This document shows, in pieces, positions 36,077 through 43,250 of a DNA stretch of 64,000 nt; position 1 is the first letter of the stretch; the number at the start of each line of letters is the position of its first letter. This stretch comes from Calditrichia bacterium. GTDB taxonomy: Bacteria; Calditrichota; Calditrichia; RBG-13-44-9; J075. The DNA is taken from positions 124,001 to 188,000 of the forward strand of contig JANQQU010000085.1 in the NCBI GenBank assembly GCA_028284905.1. Reading direction: 5' to 3'. A program made the position numbers and the translations under genes. The notes beneath the pieces are model-generated. The model did not search any database. It saw only the letters and a program-made list of their open reading frames with translations, and had not been told where the DNA came from.

Positions 36077-36415
36077 ATGAGTAAACGCGACCATATTAAT
36101 GACGAAGTCCAGAAGACGCTGGCCGCTATGGATAATATGGAGCCATTGGCAGCGGATCCTTATTTTTACACCCGCCTGAATGCCAAAATTCAGGAGATGG
36201 AGCGAACAGAGCAACCATTGGAGAGTCGCCGGGGACTGTTAGGCTATATATTGCCTGCAATGCTGGTGATGTTGGTTGCGGTCAATCTATTTTCAGTCTA
36301 TTGGGTCTTTCAGGGAAGTAATGAAGGTGGCGGTGACCGGGAATCGGCACTGTCTGCATTTGCAGAGGAATATTCTCTGAATCAGAGTAGCGATAGCTTC
36401 ATCTGGGAAGAATAA
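36077..36415 (+). CDS. Small membrane protein, probable anti-sigma factor
   Basis: A 112-residue protein with a cytoplasmic N-terminal half ('DEVQKTLAAMDNMEPLAADP', 'YFYTRLNAKIQEME'), one membrane helix near residues 57-78 ('LLGYILPAMLVMLVAVNLFS') and an acidic tail outside. It has no zinc-finger motif. The size, topology and place between an ECF sigma gene and a CnrX-like gene fit a CnrY-type anti-sigma factor; the 'PYFYTRL' stretch is common in short anti-sigma proteins of this sort. AAGGGTAAG precedes the ATG. Confidence 0.75.
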   Translation: MSKRDHINDEVQKTLAAMDNMEPLAADPYFYTRLNAKIQEMERTEQPLESRRGLLGYILPAMLVMLVAVNLFSVYWVFQGSNEGGGDRESALSAFAEEYSLNQSSDSFIWEE

Positions 36416-36469
36416 GGAAGCCAAACGCATATTTTTTAAGTGACGTAAAAAATATTGAAGTAGGGTGCT

Positions 36470-36997
36470 ATGGACATTTTTAAGAAAAACCGGTTAACAA
36501 TGTGGGTTATTGTTTTACTGGTTGTACTGAATTTGCTGACGATCTCGGCAATATGGATGAAAAATTTCCCCCGGTTTGATAAGCGAAAAAGCGGGGGAGA
36601 GGCATTTCTTATTGAGGAGTTAAAACTAACCGACGAGCAGGCCGAGCAATTCCGGGAGCTTCGCGACATTCATTTTGATGAAACGAAAGAAATACATCGG
36701 GAAATGAACGACCTCCGTAAGGCGATAACGGACGAACTGTTTCGGGAAAATCCTGATTCCGCAAAAGTAATGCGCTGGGCCCGGGAAGTGGGGGAAATGC
36801 ATAGTGCGATCGAAAGAGCACGTTTTCTGCACTTTCAGGCATTAAAAGAAACCCTTGAACCGGAACAGCGTGAGAAATTCCGGTCTGTGATGCGGGAATT
36901 GCAACGCAAAAGACCGGGACCCGGTGGTCCGCCGGGGCGTGGTCCCCGTGGTCCGAAACCACGTCGGCGAGGCAATGGCCCGCCCGGTGGTTTTTGA
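36470..36997 (+). CDS. Spy/CpxP/CnrX-family periplasmic sensor or chaperone
   Basis: A 175-residue protein anchored by an N-terminal helix (residues ~10-30, 'LTMWVIVLLVVLNLLTISAI') with an extracytoplasmic helical hairpin carrying the LTxxQ-type signature twice: 'LKLTDEQAEQFRELRD' and 'ETLEPEQREKFRSVMREL'. Histidines and methionines in 'RDIHFDETKEIHREMND' and 'GEMHSAIERARFLHF' sit where CnrX/Spy-like proteins bind metal or client protein. The C-terminus is a Pro/Gly/Arg-rich tail. Together with the preceding sigma and anti-sigma genes it resembles the CnrYXH metal-response system. Confidence 0.82.
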   Translation: MDIFKKNRLTMWVIVLLVVLNLLTISAIWMKNFPRFDKRKSGGEAFLIEELKLTDEQAEQFRELRDIHFDETKEIHREMNDLRKAITDELFRENPDSAKVMRWAREVGEMHSAIERARFLHFQALKETLEPEQREKFRSVMRELQRKRPGPGGPPGRGPRGPKPRRRGNGPPGGF

Positions 36998-37019
36998 TAT
37001 CCTCTATATAAAAACTATT

Positions 37020-37049
37020 CTGCCATCTATCGAAGTTATACTTCGGCAG
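37020..37049 (+). other. Bulged hairpin between the sensor operon and the YHYH gene
   Basis: CGAAGT at 37031-37036 pairs with ACTTCG at 37040-37045 around a 3-nt loop, extended by CTGC / GCAG with a bulge on the left. It has no T-run, so it is a poor terminator; the 269-bp spacer shows no gene. Confidence 0.35.
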
Positions 37050-37266
37050 ATGCGTTTCTAATATTGTCCTACCAATTATCTCCTTTATGAATTCTCTTTT
37101 CAAAGCATCTTGGTTATCAGAGCAGAGTTTAGGTCCAGGAGAATAAAAGCCCTTCTGACCGCAAGTTTTCCTGAAAGCTATCGTCAATTATTTAGAATGT
37201 GATTAGGCTTGCCGTTGACGGCATCATTCAGAAATGAAACTTGAGATTCATTTTGAGGAGACACAA

Positions 37267-38022
37267 ATGAAAACCTTTATCAGCGTAGCAATATTCGCCA
37301 GCTTGATTTTAATCCTGGCCTGCTCGGACAGCACCGCCCCGGAAGATAGTAACAGTAATACAAATAATTCTAATATCGACCTCTCCGGATTGAGTGCCTA
37401 TTTTTCCGATGAAGTCACTGTTTACACCGATGGCAACTTCATTGTTCTGGAAAGCAATGGCGTGCCAAATCATCCTAGCCCGTACTTTAATAGCACAGAT
37501 TCCCGCTATGAAACCTACAATGGAAATAATACAAATTTCCGGCTGAATCCCAATCGAATTGCCGAACAGGATCTCGTTTTACGCATCCCATTAAATCCTG
37601 CGGAAGCATCCTCTCATCAATCGACTTCCCTGGGGCCGATCGGGATGGCTATAAATGGCGTGCCGCTCTATAACCAGTATGCCGCTGGTAATCAGCCCCT
37701 GACTTTTGAAATAGATTCTTTTGATCAATATAATGGGCATCCACAGCAGATGGGCGGTTATCACTATCATATTGAGCCATTATATTTGACAGATTTGAAT
37801 GGACGCTCCTCCTTAATCGGATTTCTGCTGGATGGTTTCCCGGTCTATGGCCCGGAAGAGGATGGCGCAAGTGTGCTGAACGACGACCTGGATGATTATC
37901 ATGGACATAGCCATGCCACCCCGGAGTTTCCGGATGGTATCTATCATTATCATATTACTTCAGACGCTCCTTATATCAACGGCGGTCAGTATTTTGGCAC
38001 ACCGGGAACAGTTAGCTTCTAA
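37267..38022 (+). CDS. YHYH-domain lipoprotein
   Basis: ATG 37267 is chosen because GAGGAG ends 6 bp before it; this gives a 251-residue lipoprotein with signal 'FISVAIFASLILILACSDS' (Cys at residue 19). The body has the YHYH-domain (PF14240) hallmarks: 'GPIGMAINGVPLYNQYAAGN', 'GGYHYHIEPLYL', 'DDYHGHSHATPEFPDGIYHY' and 'GFLLDGFPVYGPEEDG'. The many paired His residues suggest metal binding, but the biochemical role of the family is not established. It begins a three-gene set with the MORN lipoprotein (33 bp later) and SCO. Confidence 0.88.
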   Translation: MKTFISVAIFASLILILACSDSTAPEDSNSNTNNSNIDLSGLSAYFSDEVTVYTDGNFIVLESNGVPNHPSPYFNSTDSRYETYNGNNTNFRLNPNRIAEQDLVLRIPLNPAEASSHQSTSLGPIGMAINGVPLYNQYAAGNQPLTFEIDSFDQYNGHPQQMGGYHYHIEPLYLTDLNGRSSLIGFLLDGFPVYGPEEDGASVLNDDLDDYHGHSHATPEFPDGIYHYHITSDAPYINGGQYFGTPGTVSF

Positions 38023-38055
38023 GCTGATAACCGGTTATTTAAGGGAAAATGGGAT

Positions 38056-38667
38056 ATGAAAAATCTTCAATATATAATCACTTTGCTTTTTGCTGTCTTT
38101 ATCGTGGCTTGTCAGGATAATCAGCCAGTACTCGAAGCAGTCGCTCCAGAGATACCCGCGGTTGTACTGCCTGCCGGTCATCCGGATTTGATAATCAAAA
38201 ATGGGGTGCATTACTATCTTGGAAATCCGTTTTCGGGCTATACAGAAGAACTGCACACGGAAAATGGGGCGCTCAAATCCAGGATCGGTTATTGGCAGGG
38301 ACGAAAATCCGGAGAAGCTCTGAAATGGTATCCTGACGGCCAGTTATACACCCGACGTTTTTACCTGGAGGGCCGTAAGCATGGTGTTCATGAAGGCTGG
38401 TGGCCGAATGGGCAGCAGCAATTCCGTTTAAATTTTGTTGATGGAAATTATCATGGGGAGGTTCGCGAATGGCATCCCAATGGCCAGTTGGCTGCAGCCT
38501 ACCAATATGAAAATGGACGGGAGAATGGGCAGCAGCAAGCCTGGCGGGAAAATGGGAAATTACATGTCAATTATGTCGCTAAAGATGGCCGGCGTTATGG
38601 AATGATCAAAGCGCGCCTCTGTTACAGTGTGAAAGATGGAGAAGGACAATATGTGGCAAAAAAATAA
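38056..38667 (+). CDS. MORN-repeat (YwqK-like) lipoprotein
   Basis: A 203-residue lipoprotein: signal 'NLQYIITLLFAVFIVACQDN' with Cys at residue 19, then about five MORN-like repeats of ~22 residues ('GEALKWYPDGQLYTRRFYLE', 'GVHEGWWPNGQQQFRLNFVD', 'GEVREWHPNGQLAAAYQYEN'). Automated annotation often names this family 'toxin-antitoxin system YwqK family antitoxin'; nothing here supports a toxin partner. Its 3' end overlaps the SCO gene by 17 bp, so the two are coupled. Confidence 0.85.
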   Translation: MKNLQYIITLLFAVFIVACQDNQPVLEAVAPEIPAVVLPAGHPDLIIKNGVHYYLGNPFSGYTEELHTENGALKSRIGYWQGRKSGEALKWYPDGQLYTRRFYLEGRKHGVHEGWWPNGQQQFRLNFVDGNYHGEVREWHPNGQLAAAYQYENGRENGQQQAWRENGKLHVNYVAKDGRRYGMIKARLCYSVKDGEGQYVAKK

Positions 38668-39304
38668 GTATCTGATGATTGCATTAATGCTGGTACTTTT
38701 ATCCGGCTGCCATTCCGAAGAAGCGGAAACAACCAGCTTGCCTTTTTATACTGGCCCGGATTTTACCCCGCATTGGCTGACAAGCGATGATCCTGACAGA
38801 GAAAATTTGCATATGATCGCGCCATTCAGCTTTATCAATCAGAACGGTGAAGAAGTTCGTGAATCTCTGTTTGAAGGAAAGATATACGTTGCTGATTTTA
38901 TTTTTACCACCTGTCCGGGCATTTGCCCGAAAATGAGTCGAAATATGGTGCGTTTACAAAAGGAGACTGCTGCTGATGAAGAAATTCTCCTGCTCTCGCA
39001 TACCGTTACGCCGGAAATTGATACCGTGCCGGTGCTGAAAAAGTATGCCGACCGTCAGGGAGCGATATCCGGGAAGTGGCATTTAGTAACCGGAGAGCGG
39101 AAAGCGATTTATGATATCGCCCGAAAATCCTATTTTGCAGATGAAGACCTCGGTTTTCAAAAGGATGAGAATGATTTCCTGCATAGCGAGAATTTTATTC
39201 TGGTAGATAAACAACGGCGGATTCGTGGTGTTTACAACGGCACCTTACCCGCGGAAATGCGAAGATTGTTAGAGGACATCGAAATTTTAAAAATGGAAGG
39301 ATGA
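38651..39304 (+). CDS. SCO1/SenC family copper chaperone lipoprotein
   Basis: A 217-residue thioredoxin-fold protein. ATG 38651 is preferred (GAAGGA 4 bp upstream); it gives a lipoprotein signal ending 'LVLLSGC' with Cys 20. The copper site of the family is intact: 'FTTCPGICPKMSRNM' (Cys-x3-Cys) and the distal His in 'DFLHSENFILVDKQRRIRG'. SCO proteins deliver copper to the CuA site of cytochrome oxidase or act as envelope thiol reductases. The gene ends 25 bp before the convergent membrane protein at 39330. No oxidase gene is in the window. Confidence 0.93.
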   Translation: MWQKNKYLMIALMLVLLSGCHSEEAETTSLPFYTGPDFTPHWLTSDDPDRENLHMIAPFSFINQNGEEVRESLFEGKIYVADFIFTTCPGICPKMSRNMVRLQKETAADEEILLLSHTVTPEIDTVPVLKKYADRQGAISGKWHLVTGERKAIYDIARKSYFADEDLGFQKDENDFLHSENFILVDKQRRIRGVYNGTLPAEMRRLLEDIEILKMEG

Positions 39305-39329
39305 TGTCCGTATGTAAACAATCCCAAAA

Positions 39330-39710
39330 TCAAAGATACAAAAACAAAACCATCAATGGTACCAAAAACGGCAAGGAAAACGAAACAACGCATTCGATTT
39401 TGTATAAACGTTTACGAAAAGCAGATTTATCGTCCGGGTCTACCATCTTTTCTGCAACGGGTCCCAGTAAATAAAGCAGGTTCGCAAAGGCAAGCATTAG
39501 CGCGTAAACCAGAAGGAGGAAAACGACAGTTTCTAGCGAAATCTCGGCGTGCGGCTCTTGCGGGAATACCAGCAAAAGCATAATTAAACAGTAGATAGTA
39601 AATGCGATGCTGCCGGCGATCATAAATCCCATATTATACTGCCGGCGCATATTACGCCACCATTCTTCAGGGCCTACCGGTTGGACAAACTCCTGAATAT
39701 TTACATCCAT
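39330..39710 (-). CDS. Small hypothetical membrane protein
   Basis: A 126-residue protein with three likely membrane helices: ~29-50 ('MIAGSIAFTIYCLIMLLLVF'), ~62-86 ('VVFLLLVYALMLAFANLLYL') and ~110-126 at the very C-terminus. The N-terminus is hydrophilic ('FVQPVGPEEWWRNMRRQYN'). AAGGGG about 6 bp before the ATG supports translation. No family was recognised. Confidence 0.6.
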   Translation of the reverse strand: MDVNIQEFVQPVGPEEWWRNMRRQYNMGFMIAGSIAFTIYCLIMLLLVFPQEPHAEISLETVVFLLLVYALMLAFANLLYLLGPVAEKMVDPDDKSAFRKRLYKIECVVSFSLPFLVPLMVLFLYL

Positions 39711-40117
39711 GACATTACCCCTTATTTCTCTCCATTGAAATTAAGTACATCTAAATATTGCAAAGAACAATAAATTCTATCTTAGAATTATCTTTGGGCC
39801 GGGTGGTATTTGAATTAGTCTTCGATCAGCATATTTTGTGGTGGCTATTAAAATATATTTCTCCTGTATCTTAATCACAAGATAAAAGTTGTGTGCCTGT
39901 AAAAATTGCTGTAAATCAAATTGCGATATTTTCTTTGCGATTCGTAAAGCTAACGATGCTTCTATAACTTATACTCCTTAATCTTGAAATCCCCGACAGC
40001 TAAAAATTTGCTTTTTCATACTGGTTTTAAGCGTCGGATATTTGTATGTAAAGAGCACTACAACGATATTAAATTCTCATGAATTTAATTGTTCTCTTTT
40101 TGCGAGGAGTTATAAGT
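39711..40117. other. Gene-free AT-rich divergent promoter region
   Basis: About 400 bp between the minus-strand membrane protein and the ROK kinase gene. It holds no convincing frame, tRNA or repeat apart from the palindrome at 40068-40089. Its AT-rich character and the divergent flanking genes suggest promoters for both; no -35/-10 pair could be fixed. Confidence 0.5.
40068..40089. promoter_or_regulatory. 22-bp palindrome upstream of the ROK kinase gene
   Basis: ATTAAATTC, a TCAT spacer, then GAATTTAAT: perfect 9-bp arms. It ends 28 bp before the start codon and 14 bp before the GAGGAG site, a common place for a repressor operator. Confidence 0.45.
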
Positions 40118-40969
40118 ATGCAAGATGTTTATATCGGTTTAGACATTGGTGGTACGAAGATTATGGCGGCCGCTGCAAACGGAGCGGGGGAGCTGTTAGA
40201 AAGAACCCGGGTAACAACACCACAGGCACTGGATGACGGTATTGCATTGTTGTTGGATATGGTGGAAAAACTGCGTAGGGGAAAGCGGCTAATGGTCATC
40301 GGGGCGGCCATCGGTGGTCCACTGGACTGGGAAAATGGTGTTGTTTCGCCACTGCATCAACCGGAATGGCGGGATGTTCCTCTGAAGAGAATTATAGAAG
40401 ATGCCTGTGCAGCTCCATTTCGTGTTGAAGTCGATACAGACGCGGCAGTATTAGGGGAATATTATTTTGGCGCGAGTAAACCAAAACGACTGCTTTACAT
40501 CACTGTAAGTACTGGTATGGGGGGAGGCCTGTTGATTGATGGCCAAATTTTTCGAGGTTGGGAAGGCGCCCATCCGGAAGCAGGACATCAAGCGGTGCCC
40601 TATCGCTGCAAATATCCGGAGAGAATTTCCTGTGAATGTGGTGCGCCTGATTGCCTGGAAGCATTGGTCTCCGGCAATGGCATACAGCGAATTTACGGAA
40701 AACCGGCTGAGCAATTAACTGATGAAGAATGGGCAGAAGTCGGATATAACCTCGGACAGGGATTACGAAATCTAGCGGTTCTCTATGCCCCGGAAAAAAT
40801 TGTCCTCAGTGGTGGGGTGGCAATGGGTGGAGGAGAGAGATTGCTGGGTCCGGCCCGCCATGTGGTTACAGAGAGAATGAAATTAGTACCACAGCCGGAA
40901 ATTTTGATTAGCAACGCCGGATATGATGCCGCATTAATTGGAGCGATTGCATTGGCCCTGATTTCATGA
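40118..40969 (+). CDS. ROK-family sugar kinase (glucokinase-like)
   Basis: A 283-residue ROK protein. ATG 40118 is chosen because GAGGAG stands 8 bp before it and the family start 'YIGLDIGGTKIMAAAANG' follows at once. It has 'GAAIGGPLDWENGVV', the substrate loop 'VEVDTDAAVLGEYYFGASK', the ROK zinc motif 'CECGAPDCLEALVSGNG' near residue 180, and 'KIVLSGGVAMGGG'. There is no helix-turn-helix, so it is a kinase rather than a ROK repressor. It is expected to phosphorylate glucose or an N-acetyl hexosamine in the cytoplasm. It converges on the 40977 gene with 7 bp between stops. Confidence 0.92.
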   Translation: MQDVYIGLDIGGTKIMAAAANGAGELLERTRVTTPQALDDGIALLLDMVEKLRRGKRLMVIGAAIGGPLDWENGVVSPLHQPEWRDVPLKRIIEDACAAPFRVEVDTDAAVLGEYYFGASKPKRLLYITVSTGMGGGLLIDGQIFRGWEGAHPEAGHQAVPYRCKYPERISCECGAPDCLEALVSGNGIQRIYGKPAEQLTDEEWAEVGYNLGQGLRNLAVLYAPEKIVLSGGVAMGGGERLLGPARHVVTERMKLVPQPEILISNAGYDAALIGAIALALIS

Positions 40970-40976
40970 AACAAGG

Positions 40977-41438
40977 TTATCTGTAAGTTTCCCGCAAAAA
41001 AGACTTCAATTGAGAAAAATCCGTGAACATCTCGGTGGTGCAACCGATGATCCAGCTGCTAATCTCTGCCGGTGGCATTGTATGCACCATATAAACCGGG
41101 ATATTGTGGTAATAGGAAATTGTCAGTTCCCCATGCGTGCCGCCGCCGCGAGTGACGTATTCATCCCAAAGACAGATCAGGTAATCGGTATGGTTGATGA
41201 CGGTTTTTAAATCAAGATCGATAAATTTCCGCGCTGTGTTCCGGAAACGGGCAGTGTCATTTGCTTTCCAGTTGCGGAAGTTTGCTATTTCTTCTTCGGT
41301 CAGCACTTTATCCTGTTCTTCGCAGGGATTAAAACAGTCATGTCCTAATTCTCCCCGGATGAACCCAGCCATTTCACTTCGCCAGGCTGCCCCCTCGTCC
41401 GGCGCATATTCCATGGCGCCTGCCAGATATGTTCGCAT
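40977..41438 (-). CDS. Nucleoside 2-deoxyribosyltransferase-like protein (DUF4406-type)
   Basis: A 153-residue protein starting at the ATG at 41438, with AAAGGATCG just upstream; a longer open frame to 41558 runs through an inverted repeat and is unlikely to be coding. The start 'RTYLAGAMEYAPDEGAAWRS' and 'TDYLICLWDEYVTRGGGTHG' followed by 'ELTISYYHNIPVYMV' match the nucleoside-deoxyribosyltransferase-like fold, with the Glu of 'HGEL' in the catalytic position. The family includes base-exchange enzymes and nucleotide hydrolases; the substrate here is unknown. Confidence 0.78.
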   Translation of the reverse strand: MRTYLAGAMEYAPDEGAAWRSEMAGFIRGELGHDCFNPCEEQDKVLTEEEIANFRNWKANDTARFRNTARKFIDLDLKTVINHTDYLICLWDEYVTRGGGTHGELTISYYHNIPVYMVHTMPPAEISSWIIGCTTEMFTDFSQLKSFLRETYR

Positions 41439-41457
41439 ATCGATCCTTTCTTTTTTT

Positions 41458-41570
41458 ATTCGTTGATCGTTCTTCGTTGTTCGTTCTTCGAGTGGTCTTC
41501 CCCAAAAAGGTAGACTTGAATTTAAACTGCACAATCTATCTGTTCGAACAACGATCAACGATCAACGAAT
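41458..41570. repeat. 26-bp inverted repeat made of iterated 7-nt words
   Basis: Arms at 41458-41483 and 41545-41570 match at 24 of 26 positions around a 61-nt spacer. The left arm and flank read as heptamers CGTTGAT, CGTTCTT, CGTTGTT, CGTTCTT; the right arm as AACGATC, AACGATC, AACGAAT. It lies in the 5' leader of the minus-strand gene at 40977 and upstream of the plus-strand dehydrogenase. Confidence 0.85.
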
Positions 41571-41715
41571 CGGATTTAACCAATTTTCTTTTTTACTAAA
41601 GAGCGAAGATAGCGATTGATTTTTAATCTGGCAAATCCCCGGTATTTATCCCCGTTTTTGGGTACGGATTTTGAGCAACCGCTAGCTAAGTTCTTTATAA
41701 AAATCAGGAGGAATT

Positions 41716-43182
41716 ATGTCGAAACGCTTCTATCTGATATTGTTCTTAGTTTTGACGGTTGCCGCAAATGTCCTTTCGGCGCAAACCATCGGATTTCAAT
41801 TGGCTTTTCCGAATTTAACATTTGTCAATCCGGTAGATATTCAATCCGCGAATGATGGCAGCGATCGCACCTTTGTGGTGGAACAGGCCGGGCGCATCAA
41901 GGTTTTTGATAATGATGATTCCGTGACAAGTGCTGGCGATTTTCTTGATATTCGCACCAGCGTTCTTAGCGATGACCGCTTTGGGATGCTCGGGATGACT
42001 TTCCATCCGAACTATGCGGAAAATGGCTATTTCTTTCTGCACTACACAGCGGCAAATCCGCAACGGAGTGTAATCTCCCGCTTCACTGTTAGTGCCGGTG
42101 ATCCGAATATTGCTGATCCTGGTAGTGAGTTGGTCCTTCTGGAAATTGGTCAGCCCCATAAATTTCATAATGGCGGCCAGCTGGCATTCGGGCCACAGGA
42201 TGGTTATCTCTATATCGGTATGGGGGATGGAGGGCCAGGGTCGGATCCTTCCGGGCATGGCCAAAACCGGGAGACATTGCTGGGATCGTTTCTGCGAATT
42301 AATCCGGATAGTTCAGCAAATGGTTTAAATTACATTATTCCCGAGGATAACCCATTTATTGGCAATGCGATGGGCTACCGGGAAGAGACCTATGCCTGGG
42401 GATTCCGCAATCCCTGGCGCTTTTCCTTCGATCCCGTTACCGGATGGCTGTGGTCCGCCGGGAATGGTGAAAATCTCTGGGAAGAAATCGACCTGGTAGA
42501 AAAAGGGAAAAATTATGGCTGGAAGATAATGGAAGGAAACAGCTGCTTCTCTCCGTCGATCGGCTGCGACACAAGCGGTCTGGCGTTGCCGGTTTGGGTA
42601 TATGGCGGGAATCCCAACATTCGTCGCTCAGTTGTCGGGGGATTTGTCTATCGTGGCAGCGAGCAACCCTCATTAGCCGGGAAATATATTTATGGCGATT
42701 TTCTGCTGGGAGATATCTGGGCGTTATCCTACGACGGCATAAATCCCCCGGAAAATACCCTGATTGCGAATAACTTTCCCTGGCTAAGCACATTTGGGCT
42801 GGATGAAGCCGGTGAGCTGCTAATGGCAGATTGGATCAATGGGCATATTTACCAGTTTGTTCCGCCGACGGCAATTGATGAAGATATGGGGCAAGTGCTG
42901 CCGGCAACCTTCGAACTGGATCAAAATTATCCGAACCCGTTTAATCCCAGTACGAATATTCGATTTCGGATTTCGGAATTTGGATTTGTGTCTTTGAAAA
43001 TTTATGATCTTAGCGGTAAGCTAATCAGAGGGCTGGTCAATGAGAATTTGACACCGGGCAGTTATGAAATGCAGTGGGACGGGCGGAATAATGCTGGAAT
43101 TGAGATGCCCTCCGGGGTCTACTTTTATCGTTTGCAATCCGGAACGAGATCATCAACCCGCCGGATGTTATTGATTCGCTGA
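41716..43182 (+). CDS. Secreted PQQ-dependent sugar dehydrogenase (GSDH family) with T9SS sorting domain
   Basis: A 488-residue exported protein. A Sec signal ('LILFLVLTVAANVLSAQ') leads to a six-bladed soluble aldose sugar dehydrogenase-type propeller: 'NPVDIQSANDGSDRTFVVEQ', 'GLLGMTFHPNYAEN'-like 'GMLGMTFHPNYAENGYFFLH', 'HNGGQLAFGPQDGYLYIGMG', 'WGFRNPWRFSFDPVTGWLW' and 'GGFVYRGSEQPSLAGKYIYG'. Residues ~393-488 are a Type IX secretion C-terminal domain ('FELDQNYPNPFNPSTNIRF', 'LKIYDLSGKLIRGL', 'GVYFYRLQSG'). AGGAGG precedes the ATG. It should oxidise sugars, or be a Hedgehog-interacting-like binder, at the cell surface. Confidence 0.92.
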   Translation: MSKRFYLILFLVLTVAANVLSAQTIGFQLAFPNLTFVNPVDIQSANDGSDRTFVVEQAGRIKVFDNDDSVTSAGDFLDIRTSVLSDDRFGMLGMTFHPNYAENGYFFLHYTAANPQRSVISRFTVSAGDPNIADPGSELVLLEIGQPHKFHNGGQLAFGPQDGYLYIGMGDGGPGSDPSGHGQNRETLLGSFLRINPDSSANGLNYIIPEDNPFIGNAMGYREETYAWGFRNPWRFSFDPVTGWLWSAGNGENLWEEIDLVEKGKNYGWKIMEGNSCFSPSIGCDTSGLALPVWVYGGNPNIRRSVVGGFVYRGSEQPSLAGKYIYGDFLLGDIWALSYDGINPPENTLIANNFPWLSTFGLDEAGELLMADWINGHIYQFVPPTAIDEDMGQVLPATFELDQNYPNPFNPSTNIRFRISEFGFVSLKIYDLSGKLIRGLVNENLTPGSYEMQWDGRNNAGIEMPSGVYFYRLQSGTRSSTRRMLLIR

Positions 43183-43250
43183 CTGCGGTTTTCTGAAAGG
43201 TATATTGATTTCAATTAAAAAAGGGCTAACTTTCGAGGGTGTGTTGAAAA

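Noticed and set aside
38056-38667. Reading the MORN lipoprotein as a toxin-antitoxin component
   Set aside because: The YwqK name is inherited from annotation; the protein is an exported MORN lipoprotein with no toxin gene beside it.
41439-41558. N-terminal extension of the deoxyribosyltransferase-like gene
   Set aside because: The extension translates the inverted repeat, while the ATG at 41438 has a good ribosome site and matches the family N-terminus.
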